In this document: piece by piece, positions 51,734 to 60,794 of the stretch
Numbering within the stretch: position 1 is the first letter of the stretch
How the letters are laid out: every line of letters begins with the position of its first letter
Origin: an uncultured Clostridia bacterium
Lineage (GTDB): Bacteria; Bacillota; Clostridia; Oscillospirales; Ruminococcaceae
Direction: 5' to 3'
DNA length: 62,136 nt
Assembly: GCA_947624675.1 (NCBI GenBank)
Contig: CANQLI010000007.1
Coordinates: 67,090-129,225, forward strand
The notes under the pieces: model-generated
Told to the model about the DNA's origin: nothing
Databases searched by the model: none
The model's input: the letters and a program-made list of their open reading frames with translations, nothing else
Position numbers and translations under genes: made by a program

Positions 51734-53407
51734 CTACTCTTCGACCTCCTCGCCGTCGACAACAACACTTTTTAACAAGGCGTTATTTTTGTCAAAATCA
51801 ATTTCGAGAACCGATTCGCCGTTATAATTTCCGTAGGTCCAGAATCCTCCGCCGAGCTCACCGTAAGGTACTCTAAACTGTGCCATATCGTAGCCCATAA
51901 TAAACGGAAGCCTCAGACACAAGAAATATATTTCTGTTTTTGATATATTAGTAGTGATCTCAGGGAGTATGATTTCGAGCGCTTTATTTTTCTCAAACAA
52001 GCTCAGCTCTTCAAACTTCCCGATAATTTTTTCGATGACCTCTCTTTGTCGGCGGGTTCGGTCAAAGTCGCCGTCACCGGCATATCTTATTCTCGCATAA
52101 GCGAGCGACTGAACTCCGTCCATATGATAGGTTCCGCCCGAAGAGAGATTTCCAGTGTTGTGGGCTCTTCCGATAATATCGTTTACCTCATTCATCGGAT
52201 CGTTCATAGCGAGCGCCTCATCATCATTGACAGTAAGCTCTAGTCCGCCCACAGCGTCAATAATTCCGACAAACGAAAGAAAATCAATATGAACATACTT
52301 ATCGACCTTGATTTTAAAATTCTGCTCAATTGTATCCATAACCAGCTCTGCGCCGCCATAAGCGTATGCGGCATTGAGCTTAGCGTTATCGTAGCCGGGA
52401 ATTGAAACTAGAATATCTCTCATAAACGAGGTCTGAACTATCTTATTAGTTTTGCTGTTAATGCTAACGAGTATCATAGTGTCTGAGCGCCCTGTCTCAT
52501 CATTTCTTGTATCAGAGCCGATAAGCAAAATATTCTTAACACCCGAAGCGTCAACAACATCGGCTGCCGTTTCGCCCTGCTCGGGGCTTTCGACAATATT
52601 CAGCATACCGGCATATCTGAAAATCAAAGCGCTGATAAGCCCGAAGATTATCAGTAATATCAGAAGAATGATAATAACTACCTTTTTGAGTTTACTTTTT
52701 TTCTTTGATTTTTCTCCGTTAATTTGCCCTTCACCCGATCCTTTATTTTTATTTTTCTTATTTTCAAAGCTATTTTGTTTACCGTTATTTTTAGAATTAT
52801 AGTTGCGTGGAGTGTTCTGATTTTTTTGTCTCATATCATCAGAATTCGATTTTGCCTTTTTACCATTTCCTGACGATGCGGTATTATTTCTTTGAGCCGG
52901 TTGTTTAGCGTTATACGGAACATAACCCGAGTGCTGACTGTTAGCTGGATGACCCTTAGGACGATCAGGCGCATACAAGCTGTTTTGTACCTGTTGAGCT
53001 TCGGGCTTTTCACTCACAACGGCAGTAAGCTCTCTTCTCTTTAAGCGCTCGTTTTTTTCTTCCTCATATTTCTGATTTACAAGCTGTGCCGCAGATACAT
53101 CAATAGGCATCTCACCGTAAAGCTCGGCATTACTTGCGGACTGAATCTCTTCGTCAGTAGCGCCGGAAGAACGAGCGCTTTGGGGCTTGTCCCATTTCTC
53201 ATCGTCAAAGTCTTTCAAGAAGTCGTCAAAATCTCTGCTCTCGGTCTTACCTAAGACTTTTTCGGCATCAAAAATATCGTCGTTTTGGTTTATGCTGTTA
53301 TCATTTTTTTCATATCCTATGTCATAAAGGTCGGCAAAGCTTTTTTCTTTTCTCTGTTTTCTTGAAAAGCTGTCCTTGAGCAGCTCATCAAGCGTTTTGT
53401 CGGACAT
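51734..53407 (-). CDS. LytR-CpsA-Psr (LCP) family cell-wall glycopolymer ligase
   Basis: A 557-residue membrane protein. The N-terminal about 235 residues are cytosolic, polar and low-complexity (Asn/Lys/Gln-rich), unusually long for the family. One span follows (VVIIILLILLIIFGLISALI, about 242-266), then the LCP domain with LLIGSDTRNDETGRSDTMIL, SFMRDILVSIPG, AYAYGGAELVMDTIE and YARIRYAGDGDFDRTRRQREV carrying the Arg/Asp residues that bind the lipid pyrophosphate. It attaches teichoic-acid-like or capsular polymers to peptidoglycan. Confidence 0.93.
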   Translation of the reverse strand: MSDKTLDELLKDSFSRKQRKEKSFADLYDIGYEKNDNSINQNDDIFDAEKVLGKTESRDFDDFLKDFDDEKWDKPQSARSSGATDEEIQSASNAELYGEMPIDVSAAQLVNQKYEEEKNERLKRRELTAVVSEKPEAQQVQNSLYAPDRPKGHPANSQHSGYVPYNAKQPAQRNNTASSGNGKKAKSNSDDMRQKNQNTPRNYNSKNNGKQNSFENKKNKNKGSGEGQINGEKSKKKSKLKKVVIIILLILLIIFGLISALIFRYAGMLNIVESPEQGETAADVVDASGVKNILLIGSDTRNDETGRSDTMILVSINSKTNKIVQTSFMRDILVSIPGYDNAKLNAAYAYGGAELVMDTIEQNFKIKVDKYVHIDFLSFVGIIDAVGGLELTVNDDEALAMNDPMNEVNDIIGRAHNTGNLSSGGTYHMDGVQSLAYARIRYAGDGDFDRTRRQREVIEKIIGKFEELSLFEKNKALEIILPEITTNISKTEIYFLCLRLPFIMGYDMAQFRVPYGELGGGFWTYGNYNGESVLEIDFDKNNALLKSVVVDGEEVEE

Positions 53408-53471
53408 ATACCGGGCTCCTTTCTCTCTTGTCTTAACTTAAAGTATATTATTTTTTTGCGTCTTTGTCAAA

Positions 53472-54113
53472 TCATAAAAGATCAAAAGCCTCAAAAAAGC
53501 TTGTCCTTAAAGCAAACAGCTTTTCTTTCAGCTCATCGTCCGGCTCACTCAGGTCCGGTATCATAACAGGTCTTACGCCCGCCCTGATCATAGACTCTAT
53601 CCCGTTAGGTGAATCCTCAAAGCCCATACATTCCGATGTGTCAAGCGAAAGCTTTTTTGCGGCAAGAAGATATATGTCCGGCTCAGGCTTACTCAGAGCT
53701 ACCATATCACCGCACGCAAACGCGTCAAACATCTCAAAAAGTCCTACCAACTTAAGTAATCTTTCCGTTCGCACATACGGAGATGTCGTTGCGGTGGAAA
53801 GCTTATATCCTTTATCCTTTGCCGCACACAGAAATTCCCGCGCGCCCGGTTTTGGATCTACCCCATACCTTTCTATATAATCGTCCATAAGCTTTATTCT
53901 GTGCTGTCTTACTTTAAAATAATCAAACTCTTCTCCAAAAATTTCAAAAAACCTTTTTTTCGCATTTTCTCCTGAAAGACTTCTCAGAGAAAGCGCCGCA
54001 GTATCACTCAGGTCAAATCCGAAATCAGCACACGCTTTTTTAGTAAACTTATTATACAGCTTTTCGGTATCGAGAATAAGACCATCCATATCAAATATAA
54101 GACCCTTTATCAC
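53472..54113 (-). CDS. HAD hydrolase, beta-phosphoglucomutase-like
   Basis: A 213-residue protein with motif I IFDMDGLILDTE, the cap region, motif II TATTSP, the Lys region KPEPDIYLLAAKKL and motif IV GFEDSPNGI. This matches the PGM/phosphatase branch of HAD enzymes (YcjU, YniC, PgmB). It may be a sugar-phosphate phosphatase or mutase; sequence alone does not decide. Confidence 0.87.
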   Translation of the reverse strand: MIKGLIFDMDGLILDTEKLYNKFTKKACADFGFDLSDTAALSLRSLSGENAKKRFFEIFGEEFDYFKVRQHRIKLMDDYIERYGVDPKPGAREFLCAAKDKGYKLSTATTSPYVRTERLLKLVGLFEMFDAFACGDMVALSKPEPDIYLLAAKKLSLDTSECMGFEDSPNGIESMIRAGVRPVMIPDLSEPDDELKEKLFALRTSFFEAFDLL

Positions 54114-54268
54114 AAATATACCCTCCTGTGTTTTTACATTCTTCTGTCCGCTGACGATATTTCAAAATAAGCATAAACAGGGGAGCGTGTCTAAAGCCTA
54201 TTTTAATTACGGAAAATAAAGATATTGCTGCCGTTTGGTAAGGCTCCGATAAAATCTTTAAGCCGTGT

Positions 54269-54973
54269 TTACGAAGCAGTCGGCGGAAAATCCGCACTTA
54301 GATATACAGTAACACACTGTGCATAATCACGGCAAGCGGTACAGATACGGTCTATGTTTACCTCTAGGGTATCAGGGTTAAACATATCTGTCGGAACGGT
54401 AAATGTAGCCATCTCGTGGCGCTTTGCCGTCTTGTTCTTACCCTTACAGTTCTCGTATTTGATCCCGATAAAAAAGCCTGCCGTTATAACGGTCGTATCA
54501 CAGGTATTCACATACCTTACAGGCTCTCTTTCAACAAAGATCTCCTCTACACAACCTATGTCCTCTGTGCAGATAGAAGCTGAAACACTTGTGTATCTCG
54601 TATACGGAGATACATATACAATACTTGTTGCGGCAGCGGTAGCTGTGCCCGCAGCATCTGAAGCTGTGGTGGTTATAGAAACAGGTCTTTGTGTTAAATC
54701 AGTAACCAACACCTCATAGCTTATAGTAACTGTTTCTCCCGGTCCGATAGAAGCGATAGAAACTCCGGAAGCAATATCATCACCTGTCGGAAGTCCGTTT
54801 ACAAGGACACTTCCCTGAAGTGTTCCGAGATTTGTATAATTACTCGTCACAGTAACATTCTCCAAAGTCTCATTTGAAGTATTTGTAACCTCAAGAAAGA
54901 CTGTTACCGTTTCATTCGCGGTATACACTACATTTGGATTCACACTGCTGACAACGATCAGATCTTCGTCCAC
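54269..54973 (-). CDS. DUF11-like repeat protein with Cys-containing tail
   Basis: A 234-residue protein. The first about 110 residues (VVSSVNPNVVYTANETVTVFLEVTN, LPTGDDIASGVSIASIGPGETVTISYEVLV) are a DUF11-type Ig-like domain, usually found in large surface proteins. Here it stands alone with no signal peptide, span or anchor. The second half has six Cys residues (CTEDIGC, CDTT, NCKGK, CTACRDYAQC). It may be a coat or exosporium protein assembled from the mother cell, or another non-classically exported protein. No function can be assigned. Confidence 0.6.
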   Translation of the reverse strand: MDEDLIVVSSVNPNVVYTANETVTVFLEVTNTSNETLENVTVTSNYTNLGTLQGSVLVNGLPTGDDIASGVSIASIGPGETVTISYEVLVTDLTQRPVSITTTASDAAGTATAAATSIVYVSPYTRYTSVSASICTEDIGCVEEIFVEREPVRYVNTCDTTVITAGFFIGIKYENCKGKNKTAKRHEMATFTVPTDMFNPDTLEVNIDRICTACRDYAQCVTVYLSADFPPTAS

Positions 54974-55240
54974 AAAAATCCTCCTTTCACTTTTACTATT
55001 TCATAATATGAAGCAAAGCGAAAAAAGGTTCACATTTATGCAGGAGAAAACTTTGATAAGCTCGCTTGATCAAGCTGCGACGGCTATAACTGCGTAGCGG
55101 AGCGTTAGCCTCGTAAGATTTAAGCGGGGATTATGTTCACTGATGAAATCTCAAATGAAACCCGTCACCTAAGAGATGGGGACATCTGCGCTTAGTTATA
55201 CAAACATAGGGACCGCAAAAAATGCAATCCCCAATAATTA

Positions 55241-55687
55241 CTATTTTCCGAACTCATTCTCCATTTTCTTTATAAGATCGACTCTTCTTGCGTGTCTTCC
55301 TCCCTCAAACTCTGTATTCAAAAACACATCAACAAGCTCTTTCGCAAGACCGGCGCCAACGACTCTTTCACCAAAGCATAGCACATTCGCATCGTTGTGA
55401 AGGCGGGTGTATTTTGCGGAAAAGTAATCGGAACAACAAGCCGCGCGGATACCCTTTACCTTATTAGCCGCGATAGAGATACCTACTCCCGTTCCGCAAA
55501 TAAGTATTGCTTTTTCTGCTTTCCCTCTTACAACAGCCTCACACACCGCTTTTGCGGCATCGGGGTAATCGCACTTTTCTCCTTCACCGCAGCCAAAGTC
55601 TTTATACTCTATATTATTCTCCTTAAAATATTCAACGATCTCTTTTTTAAGCCTTACGGCAGCATGATCATTTCCTATTGCGATCAT
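55241..55687 (-). CDS. rpiB: Ribose-5-phosphate isomerase B
   Basis: A 148-residue enzyme interconverting ribose-5- and ribulose-5-phosphate. Motifs: MIAIGNDHAAVRLK with the substrate-binding Asp-His, ILICGTGVGISIAANKVKGIRAA with the catalytic Cys, and NVLCFGERVVG. The motif positions and length are typical. It lies 13 bases after the dehydrogenase gene and shares its transcript. Confidence 0.95.
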   Translation of the reverse strand: MIAIGNDHAAVRLKKEIVEYFKENNIEYKDFGCGEGEKCDYPDAAKAVCEAVVRGKAEKAILICGTGVGISIAANKVKGIRAACCSDYFSAKYTRLHNDANVLCFGERVVGAGLAKELVDVFLNTEFEGGRHARRVDLIKKMENEFGK

Positions 55688-55700
55688 TTTGTCACTCTCC

Positions 55701-56657
55701 TTAATTATTGACTTTATTTATTGGGTTCCCTTCCAAAAATGCCTTAAGATTTGATGCTACGCTCTTTATAAGACGCTTTCTGGTTTCAATAGGAGCCCAC
55801 GCGATATGAGGTGTTATCGTTATGTTTTTTAGCCCTATAAACGGACAGTCCTCTCTCATAGGCTCATATGTCAGTACATCTAAAGATGCATAAGCGATAC
55901 TTCCGGCTTTTAAAGCATCCGCAAGATCGTTTTCATTTATGACTCCGCCCCTCGAAGTATTGACAATCATCGCTGTCGGCTTACAAAGAGCAAGACTTCT
56001 CTTATTTATGATCTCTCTCGTGCTGTCATTGAGAGGACAGTGTAATGTTATAATGTCGCTCTCCTTCATAAGCTCTTCAAACGAAACGCTTTTTGCTTTT
56101 CCTTTTGCCTTATCAGGCGTTCTTGTATATGTCAAAATATTCATACCGAACGCTTCAGCGATCTGTGCAACCTTCTGTCCTATATCCCCGAAACCGATTA
56201 TTCCGATAGTCTTTCCAGAAAGCTCATAGATTGGGTCGTAAAAGTATGAAAAAAACTTGTAGTTTATCCAGTCCCCCGACCTTGTAGATGCACTGTAATC
56301 AGATATTTTATTAAAGTAGTCAAGTATCAGCGCAAAGGTGTGCTGGGCTACGGCGTCGGTAGAATACGACGGAACATTCGCTACCACCGCACCAAAATCT
56401 GTTGCGGCATCAAGGTCTACATTATTGTATCCCGTTGCAAAAAGTCCCACATATTTAAGATTGTGACAAGTCTCAAAAACCTCTCTTGTAATAAGACATT
56501 TATTGCATATTACACAGTCCGCATCACCGATAGCTTTTGAAACCTTATCGTCTGAAACAGCTCCGTAAACAGTTGTATCGCAAAGCGAGGTCACAGGCTC
56601 CAACGACACATCTCCGTCTTTTGAAACAGTCTGAGAATCAAGAATAACCAGTTTCAT
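55701..56657 (-). CDS. D-2-hydroxyacid dehydrogenase
   Basis: A 318-residue NAD-dependent enzyme. Rossmann motif GIIGFGDIGQKVAQIAEAFG (about 150-169), catalytic Arg in VNTSRGGVINE, Glu in YEP and His in NITITPHIAWAP. It is closest in look to glycerate/hydroxypyruvate or phosphoglycerate dehydrogenases, without the ACT domain of SerA. It directly follows galK and precedes rpiB. Confidence 0.9.
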   Translation of the reverse strand: MKLVILDSQTVSKDGDVSLEPVTSLCDTTVYGAVSDDKVSKAIGDADCVICNKCLITREVFETCHNLKYVGLFATGYNNVDLDAATDFGAVVANVPSYSTDAVAQHTFALILDYFNKISDYSASTRSGDWINYKFFSYFYDPIYELSGKTIGIIGFGDIGQKVAQIAEAFGMNILTYTRTPDKAKGKAKSVSFEELMKESDIITLHCPLNDSTREIINKRSLALCKPTAMIVNTSRGGVINENDLADALKAGSIAYASLDVLTYEPMREDCPFIGLKNITITPHIAWAPIETRKRLIKSVASNLKAFLEGNPINKVNN

Positions 56658-57896
56658 CTATAAAGATACCTCAACTCCGCCGCACGGTCTTATCGTCAGT
56701 ACATGACAAGCGCCCTTTCCGAATACACCGTCCAATACGGAAATAAACTCACCCAGCTTATCATTCGGCACAAATGCCTGTATAGTACCTGCAAAGCCGC
56801 CTCCGTGGACTCTTGATGCGCCTTCTCCGTCCAGAACCTCTTCGGCAAGATAAAGACCGACGCTTAGTCCCTGTTTTTCAGGAGATTTGTTGGCGTATAT
56901 GTTCTGAAGATACTTATAGGACGAATTCCCCGACTTGTTCACTTCATCTAAAAATGCATCAAAGTCTCCTGATGTAAGAGCTTTTGCCTGTGCATCCACC
57001 CTGTCGTTTTCGTCTATAAAATGAAGCGCTCTTAAAAAGGCTCTGTCACCGCACTCTTCTTTTATCTCGGAAGCTTTTTCAAGTATTTCCGATTTGGATA
57101 TACCACGTAAAACATCCTTTCCGAAAAGCTTCGCAACACTTTTCATCTCGTTAGGTATAGCTGAGTATTCAGGCGTAAGATCGGCGTGATCTCCTTTTGT
57201 ATCGACTATACACAATGAATATCCGTACTTATTTATATCAACATCTATCTTATTTATAACAGGATTCTTCGGATCAAGAAAATCAATAGTTATAAATCCA
57301 CCAACACTTGAAGCCATCTGATCCATTAGTCCCGAAGGCTTTTTAAAATACTCATTTTCCGCATACTGCGATATTTGTGCGGCTTCTACCGCTGTTATTT
57401 TTCCGTCATTGTAAAGACAGTTTAATATGGTACACAAAAGCACCTCAAAGGCTGCTGATGAGGAAAGTCCGGAGCCCTTCAAGACATTTGAAGTTGTATA
57501 CGCTTTAAATCCTCCGATATTATATCCAAGATCCTTTATCTTTCGGCAGACTCCTCTTATCAAAGCTGCCGAGGTATTCTTTTCATCATCATACACGCTC
57601 AGATCGGTTGTATCAACAACATCCTTTTCAAAGCCCTCGCTTTTAACCTCTATTATGCTGTCGTCGGTTGCCGACGCTACTGCGATAACATCAAGCGACA
57701 CTCCCGCTGCGAGCACCTTTCCGAAATTGTGGTCGGTATGGTTACCGCCTACCTCTGTTCTTCCGGGTGCGGAAAAAAACCTTACCTCTCCGTCACCGAA
57801 AATCCTTTTATAGCTTTCCGCTGCTTTTTTATACCTTTCGGTCTGATATTCTATTTTATCTTCACTGTAAATTTCAAAAAGAGTATATTTTTTCAT
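56658..57896 (-). CDS. galK: Galactokinase
   Basis: A 412-residue GHMP kinase. I start it at ATG 57896 after GGAGGG; the longer frame reads into the promoter. Signature SAPGRTEVGGNHTDHNFG (about 46-63), ATP loop LKGSGLSSSAAFEVL (about 138-152) and C-terminal VHGGGFAGTIQAF. It has the GRTEVGGNHTDHN form common in Clostridia. Own promoter at 57958-57986. Confidence 0.94.
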   Translation of the reverse strand: MKKYTLFEIYSEDKIEYQTERYKKAAESYKRIFGDGEVRFFSAPGRTEVGGNHTDHNFGKVLAAGVSLDVIAVASATDDSIIEVKSEGFEKDVVDTTDLSVYDDEKNTSAALIRGVCRKIKDLGYNIGGFKAYTTSNVLKGSGLSSSAAFEVLLCTILNCLYNDGKITAVEAAQISQYAENEYFKKPSGLMDQMASSVGGFITIDFLDPKNPVINKIDVDINKYGYSLCIVDTKGDHADLTPEYSAIPNEMKSVAKLFGKDVLRGISKSEILEKASEIKEECGDRAFLRALHFIDENDRVDAQAKALTSGDFDAFLDEVNKSGNSSYKYLQNIYANKSPEKQGLSVGLYLAEEVLDGEGASRVHGGGFAGTIQAFVPNDKLGEFISVLDGVFGKGACHVLTIRPCGGVEVSL

Positions 57897-57957
57897 AATT
57901 CCCTCCGGATATGTAAATTTAAAATCCTTTTTTGATTTCATAATTTTTACTGAGTTT

Positions 57958-57986
57958 ATTATATCACACCTACTATGTTTTTTCAA
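57958..57986 (-). promoter_or_regulatory. galK promoter
   Basis: Minus strand: TTGAAA (57986-57981), 17-base spacer, TATAAT (57963-57958). Confidence 0.75.
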
Positions 57987-58096
57987 GTAATTGTAAAATA
58001 AATAAAGGTAGAGAAATATCTTTATCAACCATACGGATATACCCTTTTTAAATGGGAAAACTAACATAAATTAAAATATCCGAAAGGAGTATCCAT

Positions 58097-58378
58097 ATGG
58101 CAAAACAAGGTATGAAGCGTCCGGATCAGACCCACACGCACTCACGCAATTCGACCGCTCCCGTTCCTGAAATACAGGGAAAAGCAAAGCACTCAGACAA
58201 ACAAGCGCGCCCGATAATTTCAGGAACTCACGCTCCGGCTCAAAAGGTTTTTCACGACACTCCACACAAGCAAAAGGCTGAAAAACCGGTGTCAGACATA
58301 TACCCCGTAATAGATAATGATCTTGCAAGAGATAATGTCGAAAACGACATTCCATTCGCGGATCTGCAGGATCTGTAA
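58097..58378 (+). CDS. Conserved-looking small hydrophilic protein
   Basis: A 93-residue protein with AAAGGAG before the ATG and a strong terminator after it; the only convincing plus-strand gene in the chromosomal part. It is rich in His, Pro, Lys and Gln, with a C-terminal acidic motif VIDNDLARDNVENDIPFADL. It has no hydrophobic segment, so it is soluble and probably unstructured. The function is unknown. A His-rich disordered protein in a spore former might be a spore or coat component, which is only a guess. Confidence 0.65.
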   Translation: MAKQGMKRPDQTHTHSRNSTAPVPEIQGKAKHSDKQARPIISGTHAPAQKVFHDTPHKQKAEKPVSDIYPVIDNDLARDNVENDIPFADLQDL

Positions 58379-58385
58379 AAAAACA

Positions 58386-58417
58386 TCCGCCGAGGAATTT
58401 ATCTTCGGCGGACTTTT
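58386..58417. terminator. Bidirectional terminator
   Basis: TCCGCCGA/TCGGCGGA stem between convergent genes, followed by CTTTTG on the plus strand and preceded by an A run. Confidence 0.82.
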
Positions 58418-58418
58418 G

Positions 58419-58868
58419 TTAGATTATGTAGTTTACCGTGGTTGATATTATATGAAGAACTGTGAAGACCGCTCCAAGCACAAAGGCAAACGGATTCTTT
58501 CTGAAATAAGAATAAACCAAAATAGCTATACACGGAAAAATGCAAAGCGATATTATTATCAAATTGCTTGCTTCTCCACAGTAATAAAATATCCACGCAG
58601 AGTAGTAAAACATACAGCACGCTCCGGAAATTGCCGGAAGAGAGCTTTTTATTGAACGGTTTGACGACCTGTTTTTTATAAAGCAAAGTGCCGCTATTGT
58701 CAGCCACCTAAATATGCTCATTATTAAATCAACAGTAGGCGTTACCGTTTCTTTATGAAGCACATCATTCGGCGTCAAATATAAAAGCCATATTATGTTC
58801 GGAAGCATTACTGCCGCAAAAATCCACAGCGCCCATACATCAAATCCTATTTTGTATTTTTTAAGCAT
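58419..58868 (-). CDS. Small polytopic membrane protein
   Basis: A 149-residue protein. The ATG at 58868 lies 8 bases after GGAGG and overlaps the mrnC end; the in-frame ATGs further upstream sit before or on that site. Four or five hydrophobic segments (about 12-30, 45-62, 72-90, 96-116, 124-146). No motif that I recognise. It is probably co-expressed with mrnC. Confidence 0.6.
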   Translation of the reverse strand: MLKKYKIGFDVWALWIFAAVMLPNIIWLLYLTPNDVLHKETVTPTVDLIMSIFRWLTIAALCFIKNRSSNRSIKSSLPAISGACCMFYYSAWIFYYCGEASNLIIISLCIFPCIAILVYSYFRKNPFAFVLGAVFTVLHIISTTVNYII

Positions 58869-59265
58869 TTTCATTTCCTCCGCTGTCATCTATGTCCATA
58901 CACATTTTAAAAATCTCATCTATCCTATCCTTGTCACCGATAAGCTCTAAATATCCGAAAAGCGCCTCAAGACCGGTCGCAAGCTTGTACTCGATCACAT
59001 CTGCATTTTTTGGAACAGTGAGACTTTTTGCGTTTCTTCCCCTTCTTAAAATATCCGATTCTTCCTCAGTCAAACAACTCTCTAAGACTTTGACGCAGCC
59101 CGCCTGATAATGTGCGTTTACGAGATGAACTCCCTTTTTGTGAAGCTTTCCCGCTGACATATTGGCTCTTTTCACCAGCATCTTCCGCACAAGCCTCTCA
59201 TACACTGCATCCCCGAGATACGCAAGAGCTAACGGGCTGTATTGTTTTGCTTCTCTTCTGTCCAT
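58861..59265 (-). CDS. mrnC: Mini-ribonuclease III
   Basis: A 134-residue protein with the RNase III core SPLALAYLGDAVYERLVRKML and the second acidic region ANMSAGKLHKKG ... DILRRGRNAK, but no double-stranded-RNA-binding domain. It matures 23S rRNA in Bacillus. Standard length for the family. It lies 29 bases downstream of obg. Confidence 0.92.
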   Translation of the reverse strand: MDRREAKQYSPLALAYLGDAVYERLVRKMLVKRANMSAGKLHKKGVHLVNAHYQAGCVKVLESCLTEEESDILRRGRNAKSLTVPKNADVIEYKLATGLEALFGYLELIGDKDRIDEIFKMCMDIDDSGGNENA

Positions 59266-59294
59266 AGGTTATTTTAACTCCTCCAAAGCTTTTG

Positions 59295-60569
59295 TCATCT
59301 CATATACTCAAACTCAAAGTCGAAAATCGCAACCGTGTCGCCCTCATTTATTCCCATTTCCTCAAGCTTGTCTATAATTCCGCTTGTCTGTAAAACACGC
59401 TGAAAATACTGAAGTGAGGAGTAATCATCCATATTGACGACCCTAAGAATATCGTAAAGCCAGTCAGCTTCAACAAAGAAAATCCCGTCCTCTTCGGTAA
59501 CGCTGAACTCACGATTTGAAGTAAGCTTACTCTCAAGCTCCTCTTTTGTGAGCGGCTGCGCCTCGTACCTTTTTACCGGCGGAAGCTTTGATAGAGCCTC
59601 TGCGATTTTATCAACGAGTATGTCAGTTCCCTTTGTAGTCGCCGCAGAAATCTCCAACACCTCTAAGCCCTTTTTATTTATATATTCCTTAAATTCCTTT
59701 ATCTGTTCATCGGTCGCCATATCGCACTTATTTGCGGCAACAATAGTCGGCGCATCCGCAAGCTCCTCGTTAAAATTCATAAGCTCCCGGGATATTATGT
59801 CAAAGTCCTCCTTAGGATCTCTACCCTCAGAGCCGGAAACATCAACTATGTGCACGATAAGCCTGCACCTTTCAACATGGCGCAGAAACTCGTGTCCAAG
59901 TCCTACTCCTTCGCTTGCTCCCTCTATAAGCCCCGGAATATCCGCCATAACAAACGACTCGCCCTTTGCCTTTACAACTCCCAAGACAGGCGTCAATGTC
60001 GTGAAATGATAGTTTGCGATCCTTGGCTTTGCCGCAGAAACAACGGAAATAAGCGTACTTTTTCCGACATTCGGAAAGCCGACAAGTCCTACATCCGCAA
60101 TAAGCTTAAGCTCCAAGCGAAGGTTATAAGAATCCCCTTTAAAGCCAGGCTTCGCAAACTTAGGCACCTGCCTTGTGGATGTAGCAAAATGAGCATTTCC
60201 CTTTCCGCCCTTTCCGCCTATCGCGATGACCTTTGGTTCATCGTCGGAAATATCCGCAAGTATTCTTCCTGTATCATCATCAAAAACCACGGTACCTATC
60301 GGAACCTTTACGATAAGGTCGGGAGCGTTTTTTCCAAAGCATCTGTTTTTGCTTCCGTTTTCACCCTTTTCGGCGATAAACTTTTTCTTGTATTTAAAGT
60401 CTATCAGATTTGACATATTGCTGTCGGCAACAAAAACAATGTCTCCGCCCTTTCCGCCGTCGCCGCCGTCAGGGCCTCCCGCGGCTACATATTTTTCCCG
60501 ATGAAATGAAACAGCGCCGTCCCCTCCGTCGCCTGCTTTTACAAAAATTCTCGCTATATCTACAAACAT
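59295..60569 (-). CDS. obg: Obg GTPase
   Basis: A 424-residue ribosome-associated GTPase. The N-terminal glycine-rich Obg fold (about 1-158, e.g. AGDGGDGAVSFHREKY) precedes the G domain with GFPNVGKSTLI (G1, about 165-175), DIPGLIEGASEG (G3) and NKCDM (G4). The C-terminal OCT domain ends in GDTVAIFDFEFEY. It coordinates ribosome assembly with growth and stress signals. All domains are complete. Confidence 0.96.
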   Translation of the reverse strand: MFVDIARIFVKAGDGGDGAVSFHREKYVAAGGPDGGDGGKGGDIVFVADSNMSNLIDFKYKKKFIAEKGENGSKNRCFGKNAPDLIVKVPIGTVVFDDDTGRILADISDDEPKVIAIGGKGGKGNAHFATSTRQVPKFAKPGFKGDSYNLRLELKLIADVGLVGFPNVGKSTLISVVSAAKPRIANYHFTTLTPVLGVVKAKGESFVMADIPGLIEGASEGVGLGHEFLRHVERCRLIVHIVDVSGSEGRDPKEDFDIISRELMNFNEELADAPTIVAANKCDMATDEQIKEFKEYINKKGLEVLEISAATTKGTDILVDKIAEALSKLPPVKRYEAQPLTKEELESKLTSNREFSVTEEDGIFFVEADWLYDILRVVNMDDYSSLQYFQRVLQTSGIIDKLEEMGINEGDTVAIFDFEFEYMR

Positions 60570-60611
60570 AAAACTCCTCCGTTTCTATCGGTAGTTTGTG
60601 TAAAACACGAT

Positions 60612-60650
60612 AAAAACACTCTATGAACATTTTACCATAGAGTGTTTTTT
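60612..60650. terminator. Terminator before obg
   Basis: AACACTCTATG/CATAGAGTGTT stem with T runs on both strands; it ends transcription from the GNAT side. Confidence 0.82.
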
Positions 60651-60653
60651 ATG

Positions 60654-60788
60654 TCAATTTTTCTGTTTAAAATAAAACAATTCCTCAAACTTTTTGTCAA
60701 GTGCTATCCAAAGCACCGGCGCAAGCTTTGCAGTAGGTGTAAACTGTCCTGTTTTTATCGAGCTTATTGTATTTCTCAAAACTCCTAC
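60654..60788 (-). pseudogene. C-terminal fragment of an Xre-type HTH regulator
   Basis: The minus strand reads GVLRNTISSIKTGQFTPTAK followed by LAPVLWIALDKKFEELFYF and a stop. This is the second half of a small helix-turn-helix regulator (pattern VSRxTISxIExGxxxPSxxLA). The first about 20-25 residues and start codon are missing: the frame runs upstream straight into the GNAT stop codon. A deletion has removed its 5' end. Confidence 0.75.
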
Positions 60789-60794
60789 AATATA

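Noticed and set aside
51427-51876. 149-codon plus-strand frame in the LCP-glmS gap
   Set aside because: It overlaps the 111-bp repeat and the 3' end of the LCP gene, and its composition is not protein-like.
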